A stretch of 64,000 nucleotides of DNA. Origin: Mesobacillus subterraneus (GTDB lineage: Bacteria; Bacillota; Bacilli; Bacillales; Cytobacillaceae). Within the stretch, counting starts at the first letter, position 1. The number at the start of each line of letters is the position of its first letter. Positions 44,333-54,498 of the stretch are shown here, piece by piece. Under the pieces are notes generated by a model that worked only from the letters and a program-made list of their open reading frames with translations, searched no databases and was not told the origin of the DNA. Made by a program: the position numbers and the translations under genes. The stretch is from contig NZ_CP129019.1 of NCBI RefSeq assembly GCF_020524355.2, positions 1,240,001 through 1,304,000 on the forward strand, in the 5' to 3' direction.

Positions 44333-45295
44333 ATGAAGATGAAGCTATTATATACATATTTGAATTCTGATTTGACATTGATTGAAAGAGAACTAGAAGA
44401 AGCGATTCAGGCGGATTCCCAGCTGCTCAGACAGGCAAGCTTACACTTGCTGAAAGCTGGTGGGAAACGAATCAGACCCGTATTTGTGCTCCTTGGCGGT
44501 AAATTCGGAAATTATGATATTCAAATCATCAAGGATGTCGCAGTGTCGCTGGAACTCATCCATATGGACTCGCTTGTGCACGATGACGTCATCGACGATG
44601 CTGAATTGCGTAGAGGGCAGGCGACAATAAAAGCGAAATGGGATAACAGGATTGCGATGTATACTGGGGATTATATTTTTGCCAGGGCATTGGAGCTTAT
44701 GACTGACATAGAAAATCCAAAAGCACACCAGATCCTCTCTGATACTATAGTCGAACTTAGTGTTGGGGAAATCGAACAGATAAAAGATAAATACAATTTT
44801 GATCAAAATCTGCGTAATTATTTACTGCGGATCAAGCGGAAAACGGCTCTCCTTATTGCCGCGAGCTGCCAGCTTGGTGCCGTTGTGGCAGGTGTTCCCG
44901 AGAAGGACCATCGTAAATTGTATCAGTTTGGATACTATGTAGGCATGTCCTTTCAAATTACTGATGACGTGCTGGACTTCACAGGTACGGAAAAGGAACT
45001 TGGAAAGCCGGCTGGCGGAGATCTGCTCCAGGGGAATGTCACTCTCCCTGTTCTGTATGCAATGCAGGATGAGTATATTGAAAACCGGATCAGGACTGTC
45101 CATGAAGGGATGCCTAGTGAAGAATTGAATGACATCCTGAAGCTTGTACAAGAGTCAGGAGCGATTGAAAAATCACTGGCAATCAGTGACCGCTATCTGG
45201 ATAAAGCTCTTGAAATCCTAGAAGAGCTCCCATACAATAAGGCAAAGAAGTCATTGCGTGACATCGCAAAATACATTGGAAAACGTAAGTATTAG
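44333..45295 (+). CDS. hepT: heptaprenyl diphosphate synthase component 2
   Basis: A 320-residue trans-prenyltransferase, the catalytic subunit. First aspartate-rich motif [15 protein letters not shown] (about residues 80-94), second [26 protein letters not shown] binds the diphosphate. The ATG at 44333 follows GGGTGG; another ATG lies two codons downstream. It supplies the C35 chain to menaquinone, the electron carrier used by the qcrABC complex in this window. Confidence 0.93.
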   Translation: MKMKLLYTYLNSDLTLIERELEEAIQADSQLLRQASLHLLKAGGKRIRPVFVLLGGKFGNYDIQIIKDVAVSLELIHMDSLVHDDVIDDAELRRGQATIKAKWDNRIAMYTGDYIFARALELMTDIENPKAHQILSDTIVELSVGEIEQIKDKYNFDQNLRNYLLRIKRKTALLIAASCQLGAVVAGVPEKDHRKLYQFGYYVGMSFQITDDVLDFTGTEKELGKPAGGDLLQGNVTLPVLYAMQDEYIENRIRTVHEGMPSEELNDILKLVQESGAIEKSLAISDRYLDKALEILEELPYNKAKKSLRDIAKYIGKRKY

Positions 45296-45386
45296 CAAGT
45301 TGCGAATTTTTCAAAAAAATGATACTATTTCTAAGGGTTGCTTTTGTAAGCGGTTCACATACATATATGAATTAGGAGTGGAACTC

Positions 45387-45833
45387 ATGGAAAAGACTTA
45401 TTTGATGGTCAAGCCTGACGGTGTACAACGCAACCTGATCGGTGAAGTTGTAGCTCGTTTCGAAAAGAAAGGCTTCCAGTTAGTTGGCGCAAAACTTTTG
45501 AACATCCCAAGAGAACTTGCTGAAGAGCATTATGGCGAACATAAAGAGCGTCCATTCTTCGGCGAATTGGTAGACTTCATCACTTCAGGACCAGTATTCG
45601 CTATGGTATGGCAGGGTGAGAATGTTATTGCAACTGCACGCCAGATGATGGGTGCTACTAACCCTAAGGATGCAGCACCTGGAACAATCCGCGGTGACTA
45701 CGGCGTAACTGTAGGCAAGAACGTAATTCACGGATCTGACTCACCAGAAAGCGCTGAGCGTGAAATCGGACTTTTCTTCAAACAGGAAGAACAAGCTGAA
45801 TACAGCAAACTAATCAACGAGTGGGTTTACTAA
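45387..45833 (+). CDS. ndk: nucleoside diphosphate kinase
   Basis: A 148-residue enzyme balancing nucleoside triphosphates. It starts [20 protein letters not shown]; the phosphorylated histidine is in [28 protein letters not shown] precedes the ATG at 45387. The upstream open frame is a readthrough of the hepT end. Same position as in B. subtilis. Confidence 0.97.
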   Translation: MEKTYLMVKPDGVQRNLIGEVVARFEKKGFQLVGAKLLNIPRELAEEHYGEHKERPFFGELVDFITSGPVFAMVWQGENVIATARQMMGATNPKDAAPGTIRGDYGVTVGKNVIHGSDSPESAEREIGLFFKQEEQAEYSKLINEWVY

Positions 45834-45947
45834 AAAAAGCATAAGCGCCTTGGTCAGCCCCGACAAGCGATGGAGGTCCGAGCAGTGAAGTCGTTCTTTG
45901 ACTTCATCTGAGCTGACCGAAACCGAAAAGTATAGCCGACTTAAACT
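45833..45947 (+). repeat. interspersed repeat, copy 6
   Basis: About 115 bp from AAAAAAGCATAAGCGCCTTG through CCCCGACAAGCGATGGAGG and the GAAGTCGTTCTTTGACTTC core to GAAAAGTATAGCCGACTTAA. It begins at the ndk stop codon. The 3' part is truncated. Confidence 0.85.
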
Positions 45948-45949
45948 TC

Positions 45950-45982
45950 GGACACTTGTGAAAAGCAAGTGTCCTTTTTCTT
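45950..45982 (+). terminator. ndk terminator
   Basis: GGACACTTG (45950-45958) pairs with CAAGTGTCC (45966-45974), followed by TTTTTCTTTTT. Confidence 0.85.
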
Positions 45983-46017
45983 TTTCAGGAACGTTTAATA
46001 TCTCTTCAGAAAGATGA

Positions 46018-46872
<855 letters not shown>

Positions 46873-46875
46873 ATG

Positions 46876-46908
46876 GAGGAGCCGGGATTTCCGTGCTCCT
46901 TCTTGTTT
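46876..46908 (+). terminator. cheR terminator
   Basis: GGAGCCGGG, ATTT loop, CCGTGCTCC, then TTCTTGTTTTTT. The stem has one internal mismatch. Confidence 0.65.
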
Positions 46909-47116
46909 TTTCCCGAATCAATGGGATTCAATTTCTGCAGGTGAAGAGTTAAGGCTGGAGTACGGAAGATTGTTTTTTGCGAGTCACCATTCTTCATGAT
47001 AAAATGACTTCATTCTTTAAAAGGCATAATACACATTTCGAAATTTTTAATTTATTTCTGTTCAACTGTATGATATAGTAAAACAAATCCTTTAGCGAGT
47101 TGAAGGGGGAAAGTGT

Positions 47117-48289
47117 ATGAGATACTTAACAGCGGGAGAATCACATGGACCGCAGCTAACAACCATTATAGAGGGTATGCCAGCAGGCGTGCCGCTAGTA
47201 GCGGAAGATATAAACAAAGAGCTTTCGCGCAGGCAAAAAGGCTATGGCCGCGGCAGAAGGATGCAAATTGAAAAGGATCAGGTGCAGATTACCTCTGGAA
47301 TTCGGCACGGACAGACATTAGGTTCACCGATCGCCCTGGTTGTTGAAAATAATGATTGGAAGCATTGGACCGGGATTATGGGACAGGAACCGCTCGATGA
47401 CCAATCCGCTGATGAGGTGAAAAGGAAAATTACCCGTCCCCGTCCCGGTCACGCAGACTTGAACGGAGCCATTAAATATGGACACCGGGATATGAGAAAT
47501 GTTCTTGAACGCTCATCTGCCCGGGAAACGACTGTCAGAGTCGCTGCAGGTGCTGCAGCAAAGAAACTCTTGTCACTGCTGGGCATCGAGTTAGTTGCTC
47601 ATGTTGTTGAAATCGGCGGAGTAAAAGCTGAAAAGAAAGACTTCACATCACTGGAACAGCTTAAAGAAATAACAGAAGCTTCTCCAGTCAGATGCTTCGA
47701 TGCAGATGCAGGAATGAAAATGATGGCAGCAATAGATGATGCAAAGCAAAATGGAGACTCTATTGGCGGTGTTGTCGAGGTGATAGCAGAGGGAATGCCC
47801 GCTGGAGTGGGCAGTTATGTTCACTATGACCGCAAGATTGACGGGAAGCTTGCTTCTGCCATTATGAGCATCAATGCCTTCAAAGGCGTTGAGATTGGGA
47901 TTGGTTTCGAAGCAGCCAGTAGGCCTGGCAGCCAGGTCCATGATGAGATTGCCTGGGAAGCGGGACGTGGTTACTACCGGAAAACGAACAGGCTTGGAGG
48001 TCTTGAAGGCGGGATGACAACAGGTATGCCAATTGTTGTCCGTGGTGTTATGAAACCAATCCCGACTCTTTACAAGCCATTGATGAGTGTCGATATCGAG
48101 TCAAAGGAACCTTTTGCCGCGAGCATTGAACGCTCTGATGCATGTGCCGTTCCTGCGGCAGCGGTGGTTGCAGAAAGTGTTGTTGCCTGGGAGCTTGCTG
48201 CTGCTATCGTTGATCAATTTTATGCCGATCGATTTGACACACTGAAGGCATCAATTGAAGAGCAAAGAAGGACTGCGAGGGATTTTTAA
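47117..48289 (+). CDS. aroF: chorismate synthase
   Basis: A 390-residue FMN-dependent enzyme, last step to chorismate (aroC in E. coli naming). N terminus [40 protein letters not shown] and [16 protein letters not shown] are the FMN and substrate motifs. AAGGGGGAAAG precedes the ATG. It is first in the aroF-aroB-aroH-hisC-tyrA-aroE run; aroB starts two bases after its stop. Confidence 0.96.
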   Translation: MRYLTAGESHGPQLTTIIEGMPAGVPLVAEDINKELSRRQKGYGRGRRMQIEKDQVQITSGIRHGQTLGSPIALVVENNDWKHWTGIMGQEPLDDQSADEVKRKITRPRPGHADLNGAIKYGHRDMRNVLERSSARETTVRVAAGAAAKKLLSLLGIELVAHVVEIGGVKAEKKDFTSLEQLKEITEASPVRCFDADAGMKMMAAIDDAKQNGDSIGGVVEVIAEGMPAGVGSYVHYDRKIDGKLASAIMSINAFKGVEIGIGFEAASRPGSQVHDEIAWEAGRGYYRKTNRLGGLEGGMTTGMPIVVRGVMKPIPTLYKPLMSVDIESKEPFAASIERSDACAVPAAAVVAESVVAWELAAAIVDQFYADRFDTLKASIEEQRRTARDF

Positions 48290-48291
48290 AG

Positions 48292-49377
48292 ATGGAGCAA
48301 GTCAATATCCATACAAGCACAAAATCCTATCCAGTACATCTAGGGAAAGGTGCTATTCAGCAACTAACAGAGATTATTCATGGTGCTGAAGACAGTTATA
48401 CATCTATCATGGTCATTACGGATGAAACAGTCGCAACATACCATCTTGAAGCTTTTCATGAACATACAGCTCTGGAACAAATAGTTGTAAAGATCGTCCC
48501 ATCAGGGGAAAAAGCGAAAACGTTCGAGGTATATCAAGATTGCCTTACTTCAGCGCTTGAAAATAAACTCGACAGGAAATCGCTGATCATCTCATTTGGC
48601 GGAGGGGCAGTGGGAGATTTAGCAGGATTTGTCGCCGCTACTTATATGAGAGGGATTCGATTCATACAAGTTCCAACCACTATTCTAGCGCATGACAGTG
48701 CGGTGGGAGGGAAGGTAGCAGTCAATCATCCATTAGGCAAGAACATGATTGGAGCATTCCATCAACCAGAAGCTGTGGTTTATGATCTGAATTTCCTGCA
48801 GACGCTTCCTGAACATGAAGTGCGATCTGGCTTTGCTGAGGTCATCAAGCACGCGCTGATAAGCGATGATGTATTTTATAACTGGCTTAAGAATGATATC
48901 CATTCTTTGGATAATCTGAATGACTCACAGATACTCGAGTTCTTGACAAAGGGAATCCAAGTTAAAGGAGCCATTATCGCAGAGGATGAGAGAGAGACCG
49001 GAATCCGTGCATTTTTGAATTTTGGACACACACTGGACCACGCAATTGAAGCTGAAGCAGGTTACGGTAAAGTGACTCACGGGGAGGCAATAATCATTGG
49101 TATGCTATTTGCCCTTCAGTTGAGCATAGAATTGCTTGGGCTTGATTTTAATTTACAAGCATTTAAAATTTGGCTTAAAAATCTTGGATACGAAACTTCA
49201 ATTCCAGCGGGACTTTTTAATGTGCAGCTGATTGAAAGGATGAAACAGGATAAAAAAGCTGTAAACAATACAATTCGTTTCGTTTTACTAGAGAAGATTG
49301 GAGTCCCTGCGCTCATTGAAATAGAAGAAAAAGTTTTGTTGATGCACCTGAAGGAATTTGTAGAAGAGGGGGAGTAA
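48292..49377 (+). CDS. aroB: 3-dehydroquinate synthase
   Basis: A 361-residue NAD- and metal-dependent enzyme, second step of the shikimate pathway. SLIISFGGGAVGDLAGFVAA binds NAD; VPTTILAHDSAVGGKVAVNH and FGHTLDHAIE hold zinc ligands and the active site. Length near that of B. subtilis (362). It is coupled to aroF (2 bp) and to aroH (1 bp gap). Confidence 0.96.
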   Translation: MEQVNIHTSTKSYPVHLGKGAIQQLTEIIHGAEDSYTSIMVITDETVATYHLEAFHEHTALEQIVVKIVPSGEKAKTFEVYQDCLTSALENKLDRKSLIISFGGGAVGDLAGFVAATYMRGIRFIQVPTTILAHDSAVGGKVAVNHPLGKNMIGAFHQPEAVVYDLNFLQTLPEHEVRSGFAEVIKHALISDDVFYNWLKNDIHSLDNLNDSQILEFLTKGIQVKGAIIAEDERETGIRAFLNFGHTLDHAIEAEAGYGKVTHGEAIIIGMLFALQLSIELLGLDFNLQAFKIWLKNLGYETSIPAGLFNVQLIERMKQDKKAVNNTIRFVLLEKIGVPALIEIEEKVLLMHLKEFVEEGE

Positions 49378-49378
49378 G

Positions 49379-49735
49379 ATGATTAGGGGAGTAAGAGGAG
49401 CTACTACAGTTAACGAGAATGATGAGCAGGAAATCATTTCTGCGACCGAAAGGCTTCTAAAGGAAGCTATCGTTTCTAATAAGATTGCTCCGGATCAAGT
49501 TGCTTCAATTTTCATATCAGCAACGGTTGATGTTGATGCAGCCTTTCCGGCAAGAGCCTTAAGGAATCTGGCTGGCTGGACCTATGTCCCAGTGATGTGC
49601 ATGCAAGAATTATCTGTCCCCGGCTCGCTACAGAAGTGTATCAGAGTCATGATTCATTTCAACACCGAAAAAACACAGGAAGAGGTCAAGCACATTTATC
49701 TTGAGGGAGCTTCTAGTCTTAGACCTGATCTTTAA
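49379..49735 (+). CDS. aroH: chorismate mutase, AroH type
   Basis: A 118-residue trimeric enzyme converting chorismate to prephenate. It starts MIRGVRGATTVNENDEQEI and contains DVDAAFPARALRNLAGW and VPVMCMQEL, the active-site parts. GGGGGAGTAAG precedes the ATG. In B. subtilis trpE follows; here the next gene is hisC, 104 bp later. Confidence 0.95.
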   Translation: MIRGVRGATTVNENDEQEIISATERLLKEAIVSNKIAPDQVASIFISATVDVDAAFPARALRNLAGWTYVPVMCMQELSVPGSLQKCIRVMIHFNTEKTQEEVKHIYLEGASSLRPDL

Positions 49736-49798
49736 TTTTATGCTTTTTCCCGAGCGCCAAACAGTGTATGATATAGACATGTTCTTTATTGCTTTAAT

Positions 49799-49854
49799 TA
49801 GATAGTGTATTAAAGAGTAGAATAGTCGAGGTGGATAAGATGAGATGGAAAGAG
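49799..49854 (+). promoter_or_regulatory. NAG-triplet cluster around the hisC ribosome-binding site
   Basis: GAG or TAG triplets at 49799, 49803, 49815, 49818, 49823, 49828, 49842 and 49852; four of them (49815-49830) are spaced 0-2 bases apart and run into the hisC Shine-Dalgarno GAGGTGG. TRAP binds such triplets with 2-3 base spacers. The spacing here is irregular, so a TRAP site is only a possibility. Confidence 0.25.
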
Positions 49855-50943
49855 CAGCTTTTAAAGCTTAAACCATACCAGCCTGGCAAATCGATTGCTG
49901 AAGTGAAAAGGCAGTATGGTTTATCAGAGATTGTAAAATTGGCTTCAAATGAAAATCCGTTTGGTTCTTCAGAAAAAGTAAAAAACGAAATCGCGGGCTA
50001 TGCTGATAAATTTTCAGTATACCCAGATGGATATGCTACCGAACTTCGTACACATCTGGCAGATCACCTGGGTGTAAAAGAAGGAGAAATCATTCTTGGC
50101 AACGGATCAGATGAAATCATCCAGATGATTGCCCGGGGTCTGCTCACACCTCACACGAAAACTGTGATGGCGGCACCAACATTTCCTCAGTATAAACACA
50201 ATGGTATTATTGAGGGCTGTGAAATAACAGAAATTCCATTGGTAAATGGTGCACATGATTTGAATGGAATGGCTGCCGCTGTTGATGACCGCACCACGGT
50301 GGTCTGGTTATGCTCTCCAAATAATCCAACGGGGGTTTATATAACCGAAGAAGAATTGACAGCTTTTATGGCACGTGTGCCAAGTCATGTTCTTGTCGTG
50401 CTGGATGAAGCCTACTTCGAATATGTAACCGCTGAGGATTATCATGATTCTTTAAGATTGCTTAAGCAATACCAAAACCTAATTATCCTGAGAACTTTTT
50501 CAAAAATTTATGGACTTGCCAGCTTTAGGGTTGGATATGGAATTGCTCATGAGGATACAATTTCAGCACTCGAACCTGTCAGGGAGCCGTTCAATGTAAA
50601 CTCATTGGCACAAGCTGCGGCTATTGCGGCAATTGATGATCAGGATTTTGTAAAAGAATGCAAAAGAGAAAACGAGGCTGGCTTAGAGCAGTTTTACCAG
50701 TTCTGTGATAGTGCGGGGTTGAGCTATTATCCTTCACAAGGGAATTTCATCTTGATTAACTTTAAAAGGGACGGTCAGGAGGTATTTCAATTCCTCCTGG
50801 AAAGAGGGTATATCGTCCGTTCCGGGACAGCACTCGGCTTCCCTACTAGTGTAAGGATTACCATTGGCTCAAAGGAACAAAATCAAGGCGTAATTGATGT
50901 TATCAAACAATATTTGAGTGTAGATACTGTAATATCTAAATAA
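49840..50943 (+). CDS. hisC: histidinol-phosphate aminotransferase
   Basis: A 367-residue PLP enzyme acting in histidine synthesis and, in Bacillus, also in tyrosine and phenylalanine transamination, which explains its place among aro genes. LASNENPFGSS at the N terminus; SPNNPTGVYI; DEAYFEYV; and the PLP lysine in RTFSKIYGLASFRVGYG. The ATG at 49840 follows GAGGTGG by five bases and gives the family N terminus. Confidence 0.94.
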   Translation: MRWKEQLLKLKPYQPGKSIAEVKRQYGLSEIVKLASNENPFGSSEKVKNEIAGYADKFSVYPDGYATELRTHLADHLGVKEGEIILGNGSDEIIQMIARGLLTPHTKTVMAAPTFPQYKHNGIIEGCEITEIPLVNGAHDLNGMAAAVDDRTTVVWLCSPNNPTGVYITEEELTAFMARVPSHVLVVLDEAYFEYVTAEDYHDSLRLLKQYQNLIILRTFSKIYGLASFRVGYGIAHEDTISALEPVREPFNVNSLAQAAAIAAIDDQDFVKECKRENEAGLEQFYQFCDSAGLSYYPSQGNFILINFKRDGQEVFQFLLERGYIVRSGTALGFPTSVRITIGSKEQNQGVIDVIKQYLSVDTVISK

Positions 50944-50956
50944 GGGTGTGGAACTT

Positions 50957-52063
50957 ATGGAAGGCCGCGTATTAATCATTGGTCTCGGTTTAATTGGCGG
51001 CTCTCTGGCGATGTGTATTAAAGCTCAGCATCCGGGGGCAGAACTCATCGGATTTGATGCGGACGAAGATCAAATGGACCTGGCCATGATGCTGGGCGTC
51101 ATTGACCGGGCAGCTGGAAGTATCGAAATAGAAGCTCCTAAGGCGGATCTTATTATTGTAGCCACTCCGGTTTTGACCTCTGAAAGCATTATCGAATCTT
51201 TAGCTTCATTGCAACTGAAAGATGAAGTCATTGTTACCGACACTGGCAGTACGAAGGGATTCATTTCAATGAAGGCAGCCATCTTGAGAAAAAAAGGAAT
51301 AGCATTCATTGGCGGCCATCCAATGGCTGGTTCCCATAAAAGTGGTGTAGCTGCAGCAAAGAAAATCCTGTTTGAAAATGCTTTCTATCTTCTTACACCT
51401 GATTCAATGGTCAGAAGTGAGACGGTAGATCGGTTAAAATCTTGGCTTTCTGGCACGAGGGCCAAATTCCTCGAAGTTTCCCCTGAAGAGCATGACTATC
51501 TTACAGGGGTCGTCAGCCATTTTCCGCATATCATCGCTGCGTCCCTTGTTCACCAGGCGTCAAGGGCGGAGGAAGGAAATCCGCTAGTCAAACGCCTGGC
51601 GGCTGGCGGGTTCAGGGATATCACACGGATTGCTTCAAGCAGCCCGAGGATGTGGAGAGATATTCTTCTTCAGAACCGTGAAGTCCTAATTTCTTTGTTA
51701 AATGACTGGCAGGATGAAATGGGACGTGTAAAAGAATTATTGGTTACTAATGATAGAGATAGCATCTATGATTTCTTTGATTCAGCAAAAAATTACCGGG
51801 ATGGACTTCCTGTCAGCGAAAAAGGAGCTATTCCTAGTTTTTATGACCTGTTCGTAGATGTTCCCGACTATCCAGGGGTGATTTCTGAAATTACGGGATA
51901 CCTGGCAATTGAAAATATCAGTATAACCAATATTAGAATCATAGAAACTCGTGAAGATATCTATGGCATCCTGGTGATCAGCTTCCAGACACCTAAAGAC
52001 CGCGCCAGGGCCAAGGAATGTATCGGAAGAAATACAGTCTATGATATGTCTATTGGAAAGTAA
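50957..52063 (+). CDS. tyrA: prephenate dehydrogenase
   Basis: A 368-residue NAD-dependent enzyme of tyrosine synthesis. N-terminal Rossmann motif IIGLGLIGGSLAMCI; catalytic region GGHPMAGSHKSG with the histidines; C-terminal ACT domain (about residues 295-365; DVPDYPGVISEITGYLAIEN), probably for feedback by tyrosine. Starts at ATG 50957 with AAGGGTG upstream; B. subtilis TyrA has 371 residues. Confidence 0.95.
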   Translation: MEGRVLIIGLGLIGGSLAMCIKAQHPGAELIGFDADEDQMDLAMMLGVIDRAAGSIEIEAPKADLIIVATPVLTSESIIESLASLQLKDEVIVTDTGSTKGFISMKAAILRKKGIAFIGGHPMAGSHKSGVAAAKKILFENAFYLLTPDSMVRSETVDRLKSWLSGTRAKFLEVSPEEHDYLTGVVSHFPHIIAASLVHQASRAEEGNPLVKRLAAGGFRDITRIASSSPRMWRDILLQNREVLISLLNDWQDEMGRVKELLVTNDRDSIYDFFDSAKNYRDGLPVSEKGAIPSFYDLFVDVPDYPGVISEITGYLAIENISITNIRIIETREDIYGILVISFQTPKDRARAKECIGRNTVYDMSIGK

Positions 52064-52080
52064 ACTGAAGGAGCAGAACT

Positions 52081-53373
52081 ATGTCCGTAAAAACACTTTT
52101 GATAAATAGAACCAGTTTGGAAGGTCAGGTCCAAGTACCTGGCGATAAATCAATCTCGCATAGAGCAGTCATGTTCGGCTCCATTGCCAATGGAATCACC
52201 ACTATCGAAAACTTCCTGCCAGGAGAAGACTGTTTAAGTACGATTTCCTGCTTCCGCCAGCTCGGTGTTGACATTGTCCAGAATGGGAGCGATGTAACGG
52301 TTGTCGGAAGTGGCACGGAAGGGTTGCACCAGCCCGAGGACACGCTGTATGTTGGGAATTCAGGAACAACCATCAGATTGATGATGGGGATTCTTTCTGG
52401 ATTGTCTTTCACATCAACCCTTGAAGGTGATGAATCGATTGCCAAAAGGCCGATGACTAGAGTGACTCTTCCTCTCGGTAAAATGGGTGCAAGCATTATT
52501 GGCAGGAATAATGGCGAATTTACGCCACTGACAGTGGAAGACCAGAAATTACACGGGATTACATATGAACTGCCAGTTGCAAGCGCGCAGGTGAAGTCGG
52601 CAATCCTCCTTGCCGGGTTGCAAGCAGAAGGGGAAACAAACGTTATCGAACCAGTGAAAACAAGGGATCATACTGAGCGCATGATCAAGCAGTTTGGCGG
52701 CGAATTTGTCCGTGAAGGGGATACAGTTAGGATAACTGGAGGACAAATACTAAAGGGTACACATATAAATGTTCCTGGTGACATTTCATCAGCCGCCTTT
52801 TTTCTGGTGGCGGCAGCAATCGTTCCTGGAAGTGACATCATACTCCGGAATGTTGGTTTAAACCCGACAAGAACTGGAATAATCGATGTGCTTAAAGCAA
52901 TGGGAGCAGATTTGGTTATCGAACCATATGACAGTGAATCAGCTGAACCAGCTGGGGATATAAGAATTAAGTATTCTAAACTAAAGGGCATAATAGTTGA
53001 AGGTGATCTGATTCCTCGATTAATCGATGAAATCCCGGTCATCGCTTTGCTGGCAACGCAGGCGCAGGGAAACACGGTCATTAAGGATGCATCAGAATTA
53101 AAGGTTAAGGAAACAAATCGAATTGATACTGTTGTTAATGAACTGAAGAAACTTGGAGCAAATATCGAGGCTACTGATGATGGGATGATTATACATGGGC
53201 AACAAAGCCTTGATGGCGGTACTGTGTCAGCACATGGGGATCACCGGATTGGAATGATGCTTTCCATCGCTGCTCTGCTCTGCAAAAAGGATGTCAGACT
53301 GGAACAAAGTGAGGCGGTCGCCGTTTCCTACCCAGGTTTTTTTGATGACTTGTATTCACTTGTAGGAAAATAA
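52081..53373 (+). CDS. aroE: 3-phosphoshikimate 1-carboxyvinyltransferase (EPSP synthase)
   Basis: A 430-residue shikimate-pathway enzyme (aroA in E. coli naming). Substrate motifs [35 protein letters not shown] and [16 protein letters not shown]; active-site [10 protein letters not shown]; and [13 protein letters not shown]. The alanine/glycine motif is of the class II (Gram-positive) type. Last gene of the aro cluster, followed by a terminator. Confidence 0.96.
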   Translation: MSVKTLLINRTSLEGQVQVPGDKSISHRAVMFGSIANGITTIENFLPGEDCLSTISCFRQLGVDIVQNGSDVTVVGSGTEGLHQPEDTLYVGNSGTTIRLMMGILSGLSFTSTLEGDESIAKRPMTRVTLPLGKMGASIIGRNNGEFTPLTVEDQKLHGITYELPVASAQVKSAILLAGLQAEGETNVIEPVKTRDHTERMIKQFGGEFVREGDTVRITGGQILKGTHINVPGDISSAAFFLVAAAIVPGSDIILRNVGLNPTRTGIIDVLKAMGADLVIEPYDSESAEPAGDIRIKYSKLKGIIVEGDLIPRLIDEIPVIALLATQAQGNTVIKDASELKVKETNRIDTVVNELKKLGANIEATDDGMIIHGQQSLDGGTVSAHGDHRIGMMLSIAALLCKKDVRLEQSEAVAVSYPGFFDDLYSLVGK

Positions 53374-53383
53374 GAAATTGTCT

Positions 53384-53426
53384 AGAAGGCCAATCATGAT
53401 AAATGAATGGCCTTCTGTCTTTTTGT
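53384..53426 (+). terminator. aro cluster terminator
   Basis: AGAAGGCCA (53384-53392) pairs with TGGCCTTCT (53408-53416), then GTCTTTTTG. Confidence 0.8.
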
Positions 53427-53508
53427 AAAATCTATAAAAAGAACTGCCGTCGTTATATTCTCGGGATTTCTGCATAGTTTGTCATAAGACCGATAAAGGA
53501 GTGGTTTT

Positions 53509-54414
53509 ATGGCATACATGATAGAGAATGTCCATCTATTGAAAGGACAAGCTTTCACAGATACAAATATACTGGTGGAGGACCAGCGAATCATATCGAC
53601 AACATCCAATTGTGAACGATATAACTGCATGAGGATGGATGCTGACAACTATATCATGACCCCAACCCATGTCCTCTTTGATACGAACCTCCCAATGAAG
53701 GAATCTTTTAAAGAAAGAAAAGAATATTACTTGAATAATTTTATTCTAAAGGGAAGCACCGTTGTATTCACAACAGTAAAGATCCAATTTGAACGGCAGC
53801 TCGAAGAAAAGCTTAAGCAGGCGAGAAGTGATTTGCTAGACAGCCCAATCGATTTTGTTCTACGGGTCAGCGTTCCGCCTCGAATATTGAAACCTGGATT
53901 TATCAGGAAGTGTAAGAAGATGAAAGTACCAGCGATTTTTCTGGAGATCGACGAGATGGACACTCTGAATACGATGCCATGGGGATGGATTAAGGAAGCG
54001 CTGTTTCCTTATAACTGTCCAATCATTCCAACATTCCCTGAAAGTAAGCATAAGAAAGGAAGGCAGCTTCAGCTTAATGCCTGGAGCGGTTTGATGAAAA
54101 AGGAGAAGGTTCCTGCGGTGTATGAAGACTTATCGAATCCAGGTCCTGTGTCAAGGTCGATTTTAAAGAAGACCGGAATCTTCCCTGAAAAATCAAATTT
54201 GCATAGTGGCGGAGAACTCAGCTATAATCTCTATTCCAGAAGCCTCGAAACAAAATACCGTGATGAGCACGGGTTGTTTTTTCAATCGAAGCATCTTGCG
54301 GTGACTGTGGACAAGGGAAAAGTCATTCGCGCAGGTGCCGAGGTTTATTATCGGCCAGGAAAGGGAGAGAATGTTATAATTAAGACACCAGGATTTTTTA
54401 CAGACAATTACTAA
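53509..54414 (+). CDS. hypothetical amidohydrolase-like protein
   Basis: A 301-residue protein not present at this place in B. subtilis. The first 70 residues (MIENVHLLKGQAFTDTNILV, then DQRIISTT and NYIMTPTHVLFDTN) resemble the beta-sandwich entrance of amidohydrolases, and residues about 85-200 could be a barrel (GSTVVFTTVKIQF; VPAIFLEIDEMDTL). The usual HxH metal motif is missing: the expected place reads TPTHVLFD with only one His. So it may be a degenerate, non-catalytic relative. GGAGTGG precedes the ATG. No function can be stated. Confidence 0.6.
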   Translation: MAYMIENVHLLKGQAFTDTNILVEDQRIISTTSNCERYNCMRMDADNYIMTPTHVLFDTNLPMKESFKERKEYYLNNFILKGSTVVFTTVKIQFERQLEEKLKQARSDLLDSPIDFVLRVSVPPRILKPGFIRKCKKMKVPAIFLEIDEMDTLNTMPWGWIKEALFPYNCPIIPTFPESKHKKGRQLQLNAWSGLMKKEKVPAVYEDLSNPGPVSRSILKKTGIFPEKSNLHSGGELSYNLYSRSLETKYRDEHGLFFQSKHLAVTVDKGKVIRAGAEVYYRPGKGENVIIKTPGFFTDNY

Positions 54415-54498
54415 AAACTCTTCAGGCATTGCTAGTTAATCAGCTGTAAGTGAACTGGAAAATATAGATCAGCCTGAAGTAAGGATAGGATGATAGAG

